8,366 nt of DNA from Eubacteriales bacterium (GTDB lineage Bacteria > Bacillota > Clostridia > Oscillospirales > CAG-382), in contig JAQVQF010000098.1 of assembly GCA_028701715.1 (NCBI GenBank), forward strand, positions 1-8,366. The letters run 5' to 3'. This document shows, one piece after another, positions 1-5,208 of the stretch (within the stretch, counting starts at the first letter, position 1; each line of letters begins with the position of its first letter). The translations under genes and the position numbers were made by a program. The notes under the pieces were generated by a model. The model worked only from the letters and a program-made list of their open reading frames with translations. It ran no database searches and had not been told where the DNA came from.

Positions 1-1688
1 GTTCTAACCGTACCGTCGTCGTTTAAGAAATCAATATAAAGCCCAACGGTTTTGGGAACGGGGAACATACAGGTATAGGAAAGACCGTAATAGCAGTCCT
101 TTGTAAAATCGTAGGAAACCTTAAGGGATATTTTCTGCCCGACCACAGTGTATGTGCGTACAACGTCGCAGTAGGTAACTTCTGCATCGCCCCAGTGAAG
201 CTTTGTTTTTTCGACAATTACAAGATTGCCTACTGAATGTTCTGCACCCACCTTGTCAAATATAAGCTCCTTGCCTGTTATACCGTCGTAGAACTTCATT
301 TCCACAAGATTTTCATTACCGTGATTGCCGCCCGACCAGACGCAGCCTCCGCTGTAGCTTGAAGCGCGGTAGACATATTCCCAGTCGGTGCCGCCTCCGG
401 CAAGGCTTACGCCGCCCACGGTGAGCGTGCCTATATTCCATGTGCCCCAGCCTTTTTTATCGAAGGTCAGTGTCATGTTCTTGCCGTTTGCCGCGGTGCA
501 GGACATTGTATAAAGAGCCGAGGATGAGTATTTAATTTTCATGTCCCAGGTTTCGGGGGTTTCGGTATAATCCGCGTAAAGGTCGATTTTACCGGCGGCC
601 TGTAGCTTTACGGCGATATAATCGGTGACGCAAAACACACCGTTTTTGTTAATGTCTCCGGATACCGTTTCGCCTTCGGGAACCGCGCCGTTCAATATTG
701 CGCTCTTCACGACATCAGCGTCGCTTTCGGTCACTCCGGCTTTGCCGTCGGTGTCGCCCGCTATTATGACAGTATATGTATTTTCCGCCTGTCCGCCGGT
801 AAACTGCGCGATCTTACAGCCGCCGTAAACATTACCCGATGTAATCTCCGTGCCGTCCGCATCAAGAATCACAACGCCGGCGATTGTATTGAGGTTTTCA
901 AGTAAGGTTGCGGGTGTGTCGTCGGGTTTTACTCCGTAAACATATCCGTTATCAATATAAAATCTGCTGCCCTCGCGGAATGCGACGGGATAATCGTCTG
1001 TATTCAGATCTTCCGTTTTATCTATAAGCTCCGTCACCTCTGACACCTCCTCCGATTCTTCCTCGTATTCGCTCTCTTCGGATATTTCCGAAGCTTCCTT
1101 CTGCACTGCAACGGAGTTATATATCTCAAATTCGCTGCAGAAAACGAAAGTTCCGGAACTCGGGTTGCCTATCACCGCCTTGACGTATCTTGCCGAAACC
1201 GGTTCTTTCAGCTTGAGATGATAAAACGCTATGTTGTTTCCGCTTTCGGCCCTGCCTTTACCTATTGAGGTAAAGGTCGTGTTGTCGTCAGATATAAAAA
1301 ACTCAAGAGATACGGGAGCGTCTATACCGCTGGTGGCGTAATTTATAAACTGCATCCGAAATTCGATAAGTCCTTCGGTCTGCATTCCAAGGTCTATTGT
1401 CGCAAAAAACGGAGTTCCGTTCGGTACATAAAAACCGTGCCAGCAGGTACCGTAGATATTGTCGGTATGAAGAATTCCGTCGGTAAGCTCATTACCGTCC
1501 ACCTCTTGATAACCCATCGTCGGGGAATCGGTGGTATACGCTTCGGAAGCTTCATATGTCTTGTTTAAAGCGATATTGTCCTTGCGTTCATAAACCGTGA
1601 CAAGCTCCGCGGAAACGGAAAAAGCCGCAGAAAGGACAAACAATGTCGCCGCCGCGGTAATCAAAGAGATAATCGAAAGCTTTTTCAT
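1..1688 (-). CDS. Secreted modular protein with discoidin (F5/8 type C) and internal dockerin-like modules, 3' end outside window
   Basis: The frame is open from an ATG at 1688 to the left edge: 562 whole codons and no stop, so the C-terminus is missing. A GAAAGAGG-like ribosome binding site at 1699-1707 supports the start. Residues 1-27 form a signal peptide (MKK, hydrophobic core, SVSA before E28). Residues about 38-191 resemble an F5/8 type C (CBM32-like) carbohydrate-binding domain with a typical SARYVKAVIG-type end strand. Residues 198-220 are a Glu/Ser-rich linker. Residues about 235-310 resemble the small beta module that often precedes dockerins (VYGVKPDDT, VVILDADG). Two dockerin-like calcium loops follow at 312-323 and 345-356; the first has Lys at ligand position 5 where Asp or Asn is usual. 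Residues about 370-562 are rich in Gly, Trp and Tyr and I cannot assign them. A role in binding glycans outside the cell is inferred; no catalytic domain is recognised in the visible part. Confidence 0.85.
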   Translation of the reverse strand, partial: MKKLSIISLITAAATLFVLSAAFSVSAELVTVYERKDNIALNKTYEASEAYTTDSPTMGYQEVDGNELTDGILHTDNIYGTCWHGFYVPNGTPFFATIDLGMQTEGLIEFRMQFINYATSGIDAPVSLEFFISDDNTTFTSIGKGRAESGNNIAFYHLKLKEPVSARYVKAVIGNPSSGTFVFCSEFEIYNSVAVQKEASEISEESEYEEESEEVSEVTELIDKTEDLNTDDYPVAFREGSRFYIDNGYVYGVKPDDTPATLLENLNTIAGVVILDADGTEITSGNVYGGCKIAQFTGGQAENTYTVIIAGDTDGKAGVTESDADVVKSAILNGAVPEGETVSGDINKNGVFCVTDYIAVKLQAAGKIDLYADYTETPETWDMKIKYSSSALYTMSCTAANGKNMTLTFDKKGWGTWNIGTLTVGGVSLAGGGTDWEYVYRASSYSGGCVWSGGNHGNENLVEMKFYDGITGKELIFDKVGAEHSVGNLVIVEKTKLHWGDAEVTYCDVVRTYTVVGQKISLKVSYDFTKDCYYGLSYTCMFPVPKTVGLYIDFLNDDGTVR

Positions 1689-1698
1689 TTTATATGTA

Positions 1699-1707
1699 CC
1701 TCTTTCC
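1699..1707 (-). promoter_or_regulatory. Ribosome binding site of the discoidin/dockerin gene
   Basis: On the minus strand this reads GGAAAGAGG, ten bases before the ATG at 1688. It fixes the start of the secreted protein and agrees with the signal peptide beginning at that ATG. Confidence 0.75.
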
Positions 1708-1726
1708 AAAGAATTTATTTTATGTA

Positions 1727-1742
1727 GCAGGCATGCGCCTGC
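1727..1742 (-). other. Intergenic hairpin between the small lipoprotein and discoidin genes
   Basis: GCAGGC and GCCTGC form perfect 6-bp arms around a 4-base loop. It lies 6 bases past the lipoprotein stop codon and upstream of the next gene's ribosome binding site. The bases after it on the minus strand are not T-rich, so it is a poor intrinsic terminator. An mRNA-stabilising or processing role within a two-gene transcript is possible but is inference. Confidence 0.45.
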
Positions 1743-1747
1743 GTTAT

Positions 1748-2011
1748 TCAATCAATAATATCGCTCAATATGTCACTGACAACGTCGGTTACGTCATCGC
1801 CGATGGTTGCATTATCGAAATCGCTTTCGTCACTTAAAATATCGCTGATTTCGTTGCTAATAACGCTGGTTTCATCTGTCGTAACCTCACTGGTATACGA
1901 AGCAACATATGAACTGACATTGTTTTTATCTCCGTCCGTGCAGGCGACGAAGCAGACGCAAGAGGTAAGCACCGACAGAGCAAGCAGTACAAATACTGTT
2001 TTTTTAAGCAT
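1748..2011 (-). CDS. Small acidic lipoprotein, unknown function
   Basis: 87 residues from the ATG at 2011. A TTG at 2032 in the same frame would add seven residues, but it lacks its own good ribosome site and would place charged residues before the signal; AAAGGA at 2022-2027 fits the ATG. Residues 2-23 form a signal with LKK and a hydrophobic core. Two lipidation cysteines are possible: C18 in LTSC, the better consensus, or C24 in FVAC, which ends the hydrophobic stretch and is followed by TDGDK. Residues 30-87 contain no Lys or Arg and 15 Asp/Glu, with SDILSD present twice (56-61 and 79-84). The gene ends 59 bases before the discoidin protein gene on the same strand, so the two are probably co-transcribed and both exported. 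I recognise no family. The skewed composition suits an extracellular, possibly cation-binding or disordered tail, but that is inference. Confidence 0.75.
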   Translation of the reverse strand: MLKKTVFVLLALSVLTSCVCFVACTDGDKNNVSSYVASYTSEVTTDETSVISNEISDILSDESDFDNATIGDDVTDVVSDILSDIID

Positions 2012-2018
2012 AAACAGG

Positions 2019-2027
2019 TCATCCTTT
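2019..2027 (-). promoter_or_regulatory. Ribosome binding site choosing the lipoprotein start
   Basis: On the minus strand this reads AAAGGATGA, with AAAGGA ten bases before the ATG at 2011. It favours the ATG over the upstream in-frame TTG at 2032. Confidence 0.6.
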
Positions 2028-2103
2028 CGCAAAGAAGCCTAACACTTGTTTTTGGTTTAGCTTCTCATTATATATTGGTTTGCTATTCACGCTTATGTTT
2101 AGC

Positions 2104-2132
2104 ATTATAACATAAATTATACCCGTTGACAA
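2104..2132 (-). promoter_or_regulatory. Sigma-A-type promoter for the lipoprotein and discoidin genes
   Basis: On the minus strand TTGTCA (2132-2127) and TATAAT (2109-2104) are separated by exactly 17 bases. Transcription would start near 2097, giving a leader of about 85 bases to the ATG at 2011. The -10 is a perfect consensus match and the -35 differs at one base. Confidence 0.75.
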
Positions 2133-2151
2133 GAATATTTCGATTTTAATA

Positions 2152-2179
2152 TTGACATTTTTCAGTATTCTGTTAAAAT
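2152..2179 (+). promoter_or_regulatory. Sigma-A-type promoter for the alpha-galactosidase operon
   Basis: TTGACA (2152-2157), a perfect -35, is followed after 16 bases by TAAAAT (2174-2179). The expected start is near 2186, leaving a leader of about 130 bases before the ATG at 2317. It stands back to back with the minus-strand promoter, the two -35 boxes being 19 bases apart, so a regulator bound between them could affect both. Confidence 0.72.
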
Positions 2180-2233
2180 GTTTCCAATGTGCACCGTTGA
2201 ATACGGAGGCTCAAATATTTATTCGGAAGCTGG

Positions 2234-2254
2234 TTTGAAAAATTAATTTTCAAA
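2234..2254. repeat. Inverted repeat in the alpha-galactosidase leader, candidate operator
   Basis: TTTGAAAA and TTTTCAAA are perfect 8-bp arms around the 5-base centre ATTAA. It lies about 50-70 bases downstream of the predicted transcription start. It could be an operator for a sugar-responsive repressor or a weak AT-only RNA hairpin. AT-rich palindromes also arise by chance, so the regulatory role is inference. Confidence 0.4.
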
Positions 2255-2316
2255 TGAAATTTTGTGCTTTGCGCGCTGAAAATATATGCTTCACGAAGGA
2301 AGGAACGGATTAATAT

Positions 2317-3441
2317 ATGATAGTCAGAACACCGCCCATGGGCTGGAACTCCTGGAACACTTTCGGAGGAAACATCAACGAAGAGCTTATTAAAACCACC
2401 GCGGACGCCATGGTGAATACGGGTCTGCTGGAAGCGGGATATAATTACCTCGTCATAGACGACTGCTGGGCTGAGCTGAAGCGCGACGAAAACCACCGCC
2501 TTGTGCCGGGCCATGAAAAGTTCCCCAACGGGATGAAAGCCGTCGCCGACTATGTGCATTCCAAAGGGCTGAAATTCGGCATGTATTCCTGCTCCGGCAC
2601 GCTTACCTGCGCGGGTTATCCCTCCTCTTATGAATATGAATTCATCGACGCCAAAACCTTTGCGGAATGGGAGGTCGATTATTTAAAATATGATTATTGT
2701 TTCAAGCCCGAGCACGAGGAAGGCAATCTCCTTTACAAGAGAATGGGAATGGCGCTTGCCAACTGCGGACGCGACATACTTTTTTCCGCCTGCAGCTGGG
2801 GCAACGACGAAACTCATAAATGGATAAAGACCACCGGCGCTCATATGTGGCGTTCCACCGGCGACATCACCGATAACTGGAATTCCATAAAATCGCTTTA
2901 TGAAAAGCAGATAGAGCTTCAGGCCTCCAACGGCAAGGGCTGCTTCAACGACATGGACATGCTCGTGGTCGGTATGGGCGGCAAGGGCAACGTAGGCTTC
3001 GGCGGCTGTACGCTGGAGGAATACCGCACTCACTTTTCGATATGGGCTTTCCTTAATTCCCCGCTCATCATAGGCTGTGATATCAGAAACATGAAGCAGG
3101 ATATTAAGGACATATTCACAAAAAAGGAAATTATCGCCATCAACCAGGACCCCGCGCAGCGTCAGCCCTTCTTGGCAAGCAACCAGTACGGCAACACCGT
3201 GTGGTGCAAGCAGCTTGAAGGCGGCGACCTTGCGATAGGTATGTTCAATATGACCGACAGCAATCAGATTCCCTTCTTTATCTTCTCGGATATCGGTCTT
3301 GACCGCTCCTGCGGCGTCAAGCTTGACATAACCGACCTGTGGACGGGCGAACATCTCGGCTTGTTCAGAGATCAGTACCGCGCCCGCCTTATAGGACCTC
3401 ACGAATGCATAATGCTGCGTTGCAAAATCGTGAATGAATGA
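2317..3441 (+). CDS. Alpha-galactosidase, glycoside hydrolase family 27
   Basis: 374 residues, a usual length for a two-domain GH27 enzyme. It removes terminal alpha-1,6-linked galactose from sugars such as melibiose, raffinose and galactomannan fragments by a retaining mechanism. The N-terminus has the family hallmark TPPMGWNSWNTF (5-16), then VIDDCW (46-51). The nucleophile is D126 in YLKYDYC and the acid/base is D183 in RSTGDITDNW, with NDMDML at 211-216. These lie in the (beta/alpha)8 barrel; from about residue 290 the sequence fits the C-terminal beta-sandwich. There is no signal peptide, so it acts in the cytoplasm on imported oligosaccharides. GAAGGAAGGA at 2295-2304 is a strong ribosome site, 12 bases before the ATG. 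Its stop overlaps the start of the next gene. Alpha-N-acetylgalactosaminidase activity occurs in the same family and cannot be excluded. Confidence 0.95.
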   Translation: MIVRTPPMGWNSWNTFGGNINEELIKTTADAMVNTGLLEAGYNYLVIDDCWAELKRDENHRLVPGHEKFPNGMKAVADYVHSKGLKFGMYSCSGTLTCAGYPSSYEYEFIDAKTFAEWEVDYLKYDYCFKPEHEEGNLLYKRMGMALANCGRDILFSACSWGNDETHKWIKTTGAHMWRSTGDITDNWNSIKSLYEKQIELQASNGKGCFNDMDMLVVGMGGKGNVGFGGCTLEEYRTHFSIWAFLNSPLIIGCDIRNMKQDIKDIFTKKEIIAINQDPAQRQPFLASNQYGNTVWCKQLEGGDLAIGMFNMTDSNQIPFFIFSDIGLDRSCGVKLDITDLWTGEHLGLFRDQYRARLIGPHECIMLRCKIVNE

Positions 3442-3634
3442 TATTACCTGCGTTAAATGCGGCGCGCCGCTGACATGCGACGACATGGGCGCCCATAAAA
3501 AGCTGATTAACCGCGGCGCGAAGGAATTCATGTGTATACCCTGCCTTGCGGTATATTTTCAGGTGAGCGAGGAGCTTGTCAGACAAAAGGTGGAAGAATT
3601 CAAAAAAGCGGGCTGTATGCTGTTTACCGAATAA
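3434..3634 (+). CDS. Small CxxC protein (putative zinc-binding), unknown function
   Basis: 66 residues. The start overlaps the last 8 bases of the alpha-galactosidase gene, and I see no clear ribosome site of its own, so translation is probably coupled to the upstream gene. Cysteines C6-x2-C9 and C34-x2-C37 form two knuckles that would bind one zinc ion; C15 and C61 are extra. Between them is HKKLINRGAKEF (21-32), and after them a predicted helical segment with VSEELVRQKVEEFKKAGC (44-61). This pattern resembles short uncharacterised proteins I associate with Clostridia, in which Cys pairs flank an H-K-L-x-N-R stretch and a C-terminal helix ends in GC-x-LF. No catalytic function can be assigned. 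A small regulatory or adaptor role is possible but is inference. There is no signal peptide or membrane segment. Confidence 0.8.
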   Translation: MNDITCVKCGAPLTCDDMGAHKKLINRGAKEFMCIPCLAVYFQVSEELVRQKVEEFKKAGCMLFTE

Positions 3635-3650
3635 ATCACCGGTTATATCG

Positions 3651-3676
3651 GTTCCCGCGCCGTATGACGCGGGAAC
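3651..3676 (+). terminator. Probable terminator hairpin after the alpha-galactosidase operon
   Basis: GTTCCCGCG (3651-3659) and CGCGGGAAC (3668-3676) are perfect 9-bp GC-rich arms around an 8-base loop, starting 16 bases past the stop codon at 3632-3634. Only three T residues follow before GCATAT, so the U-tract is weak and termination may be partial. Confidence 0.6.
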
Positions 3677-3728
3677 TTTGCATATAAATATAATATAAAC
3701 GTAAAGCGCTGAATAATATAACCGTATG

Positions 3729-3736
3729 AAAGGAAG
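3729..3736 (+). promoter_or_regulatory. Ribosome binding site supporting a GTG start
   Basis: AAAGGAAG lies 6 bases before the GTG at 3743. It makes this GTG the likely start of the serine acetyltransferase. No ATG lies nearby in this frame until residue 34. Confidence 0.7.
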
Positions 3737-3742
3737 ACTGCA

Positions 3743-4612
3743 GTGAATAAAAAATATGATTTGGACGAAGGCATAATCGCAGTGTCGAAGCAGCTTGCGG
3801 AACGCAACAGTAAGCCCTTCCATTCGTTAAACCGCTCGGGGATGAAAACACAGGTAGAGGATTTGCTGCGGCTTCTCAGGAGTGCCATGTATCCGCGTAT
3901 ATTCGGAGAAAGCTGTGCGGATGACAGATTGCTAAGGGAAAACATACAAATATCGCTGCGCCGTTCTGCGCTTTTGCTCTACGGAATGCTTGGCGATATG
4001 GAAAATGAGGAAACGAATTATACCGAGGAGCTTGTTTATAACTTTATAACAGGTCTTGACGAAATATGCGAATATCTTGAAACCGACGTACAGGCGGCGT
4101 ATGAAGGAGATCCCGCGGCGGGCTCCGAGACGGAAATAATGCTGGCATATCCCGCGTTCGAAGCGATAAGCATATATCGTATAGCTCATAAGCTGTATCG
4201 GCTTGGCATTAAAATAATACCGCGCATGATGACCGAATACGCGCATCAGATGACCGGTATAGATATCCACCCCGGAGCGGATATCGATAAATATTTCTTC
4301 ATCGACCACGGCACGGGAGTCGTTATCGGCGAAACCTGCACCATAAAGGACCATGTAAAGCTGTATCAGGGTGTCACTCTCGGCGCAAGAAGCTTTCAGC
4401 TCGATGACAGAGGAAATCCGGTCAAGGGTATAAAGCGTCATCCCGACATAGGCAGCCATGTTATCATATATGCGGGCGCGACAATTCTCGGCGGCGGCAC
4501 GGCGGTGGGCGACAACAGTATCATAGGCAGCAATGTCTGGTTGACCCATTCGGTTCCGGCGGGCAGCAAAATATATTATACACCCAACGGCTCGGATATC
4601 ACCGTCTGTTGA
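3743..4612 (+). CDS. cysE: Serine O-acetyltransferase, long form
   Basis: 289 residues from a GTG start. It transfers acetyl from acetyl-CoA to L-serine, giving O-acetylserine, the precursor used by cysteine synthase. Residues about 1-150 are the helical N-terminal domain of the family, and from about 165 the left-handed beta helix of hexapeptide repeats begins. The catalytic pair is visible: D174 in TGIDIHP and H189 in IDHGTGVVIGE, spaced as D143 and H158 of the E. coli enzyme. KRHPDIGSHVIIYAGATILGG (231-251) is the usual repeat core, with K231, R232 and H233 matching the CoA-side motif. The protein ends in ITVC rather than the C-terminal Ile that docks some CysE proteins into CysK. No cysK lies beside it. 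Other acyltransferases share the fold, but the D/H pair and N-domain point to serine acetyltransferase. Genes on both sides are probably separate units; I find no convincing promoter in 3677-3742, although TATAAT occurs at 3689-3694 without a good -35. Confidence 0.9.
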   Translation: MNKKYDLDEGIIAVSKQLAERNSKPFHSLNRSGMKTQVEDLLRLLRSAMYPRIFGESCADDRLLRENIQISLRRSALLLYGMLGDMENEETNYTEELVYNFITGLDEICEYLETDVQAAYEGDPAAGSETEIMLAYPAFEAISIYRIAHKLYRLGIKIIPRMMTEYAHQMTGIDIHPGADIDKYFFIDHGTGVVIGETCTIKDHVKLYQGVTLGARSFQLDDRGNPVKGIKRHPDIGSHVIIYAGATILGGGTAVGDNSIIGSNVWLTHSVPAGSKIYYTPNGSDITVC

Positions 4613-4625
4613 AATATCAAAATAT

Positions 4626-4639
4626 TGTAAATATTTACA
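4626..4639. repeat. Perfect 14-bp palindrome, candidate operator
   Basis: TGTAAATATTTACA equals its own reverse complement. It lies 14 bases after the acetyltransferase stop and about 40 bases ahead of the TATAAT box before the next gene. A perfect palindrome in a promoter region suits a dimeric regulator. It is AT-rich and single, so chance is not excluded. It lacks a T-tract and is not a normal terminator. Confidence 0.4.
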
Positions 4640-4677
4640 TTTATATCTAATGCGCTTTATTTTTACACAGTATGATA

Positions 4678-4683
4678 TATAAT
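4678..4683 (+). promoter_or_regulatory. Possible -10 box for the membrane zinc-ribbon gene
   Basis: TATAAT matches the consensus exactly and lies 35 bases before the ATG at 4719. No good -35 is found at the right distance (TTTATT at 4656-4661 is the nearest), and the region is very AT-rich, so confidence is limited. Confidence 0.4.
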
Positions 4684-4718
4684 AATTTATTACAATTTAT
4701 ATATAAGCGGGGTTTATT

Positions 4719-5117
4719 ATGATAGGACAAAAGTTAAGAGCGTTTATGTACGGCAGATACGGAATGGACCAATTGAATATGGCGCTGCTTATATTATGCT
4801 CGTTGCTGATATTGGTCAACTTTTTTGTAAATTCGTACATTTTGTCTTTAATCGCAACCTTAATCGTAATCTGGGAAACTTTCAGAGCATTATCCAAAAA
4901 GCATTATGCGCGGCAAAAGGAAAACACGGTTTTTTTGAAATTCTGGGCGCCGACGGAAAAATGGATTCGCACCCGTTACACCAGATTTAAAGAAAGAAAT
5001 GTATATAAATACCGCACCTGCCCAAATTGCAAAGCAACCCTAAGGCTTCCTGCCAAAAAGGGCAGGCATACAACCAAATGTCCCAAATGCGCAACGGAAT
5101 TTTCCGTTAGAATATAG
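4719..5117 (+). CDS. Two-helix membrane protein with C-terminal zinc ribbon, unknown function
   Basis: 132 residues. The short N-terminus has the MYGRYGMDQL motif (10-19). Two hydrophobic helices follow, about 20-37 and 39-56, then a basic region (58-98) rich in Lys, Arg and Tyr, and a zinc ribbon with CPNC (101-104) and CPKC (121-124). This order, from the FMYGRYGxDQL start through two helices and a basic stretch to a CPNC/CPKC ribbon, resembles a small family I associate with Clostridia that has no established function as far as I know. Both termini probably face the cytoplasm, which would put the basic segment and ribbon inside; this follows the positive-inside rule and is inference. A weak ribosome site, GCGGGG at 4708-4712, lies just before the ATG. 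The gene stands alone and ends at a strong terminator. Confidence 0.82.
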   Translation: MIGQKLRAFMYGRYGMDQLNMALLILCSLLILVNFFVNSYILSLIATLIVIWETFRALSKKHYARQKENTVFLKFWAPTEKWIRTRYTRFKERNVYKYRTCPNCKATLRLPAKKGRHTTKCPKCATEFSVRI

Positions 5118-5149
5118 GCTTGATTTACCCTGACAATTTATAAAACAGC

Positions 5150-5181
5150 AATAAAAAACACCCGCCGGGGTGTTTTTTATT
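5150..5181. terminator. Strong bidirectional intrinsic terminator
   Basis: Perfect 14-bp arms (5150-5163 and 5168-5181) surround a GCCG loop. The GC core CACCC/GGGTG is flanked by six A on the left and six T on the right, so it gives a U-tract in either direction. It sits between the convergent membrane protein gene (stop at 5117) and the binding protein gene (stop at 5209) and should end both. Confidence 0.93.
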
Positions 5182-5208
5182 TAAGCATATATTATATTGA
5201 TCTATGTT

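Larger units (their letters stand above)
2012..2316. other. Divergent intergenic control region (305 bp, AT-rich)
   Basis: This gap separates the minus-strand lipoprotein and discoidin pair from the plus-strand alpha-galactosidase. It holds one promoter for each direction, two leaders of roughly 85 and 130 bases, and an inverted repeat at 2234-2254. GTTTAGC occurs twice in direct orientation (2055-2061 and 2097-2103), and a weak hairpin (arms 2034-2038 and 2060-2064) lies ahead of the lipoprotein ribosome site. I see no convincing gene here. Confidence 0.8.

Noticed and set aside
625..828. 67-codon plus-strand open frame
   Set aside because: It lies antisense to the discoidin/dockerin gene, whose frame has clear domains, and has no ribosome site or family resemblance.
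1727..1742. Hairpin as an intrinsic terminator after the lipoprotein gene
   Set aside because: The 6-bp stem lacks a following T-run on either strand, so it is listed only as an intergenic hairpin.
1770..2042. 90-codon plus-strand open frame
   Set aside because: It is the complement of the small acidic lipoprotein gene; its Ser/Thr/Leu-rich product is what antisense of Asp/Glu/Ser codons gives. The minus strand has a promoter, ribosome site and signal peptide.
2126..2152. Alternative plus promoter TTGACA (2126-2131) with TAATAT (2147-2152)
   Set aside because: The 15-base spacing is short and the pair overlaps the minus -35 box; the TTGACA at 2152 with TAAAAT is a better fit.
2179..2247. 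Short leader-peptide frame in the alpha-galactosidase 5' region
   Set aside because: Its ATG overlaps the -10 box, before the predicted transcription start, and no ribosome site precedes it or the next in-frame ATG.
2683..3531. 282-codon minus-strand open frame
   Set aside because: It is antisense to the alpha-galactosidase, whose catalytic motifs are intact; no signals support a gene here.
3932..4549. 205-codon minus-strand open frame
   Set aside because: It is antisense to the serine acetyltransferase with its intact D/H catalytic pair.
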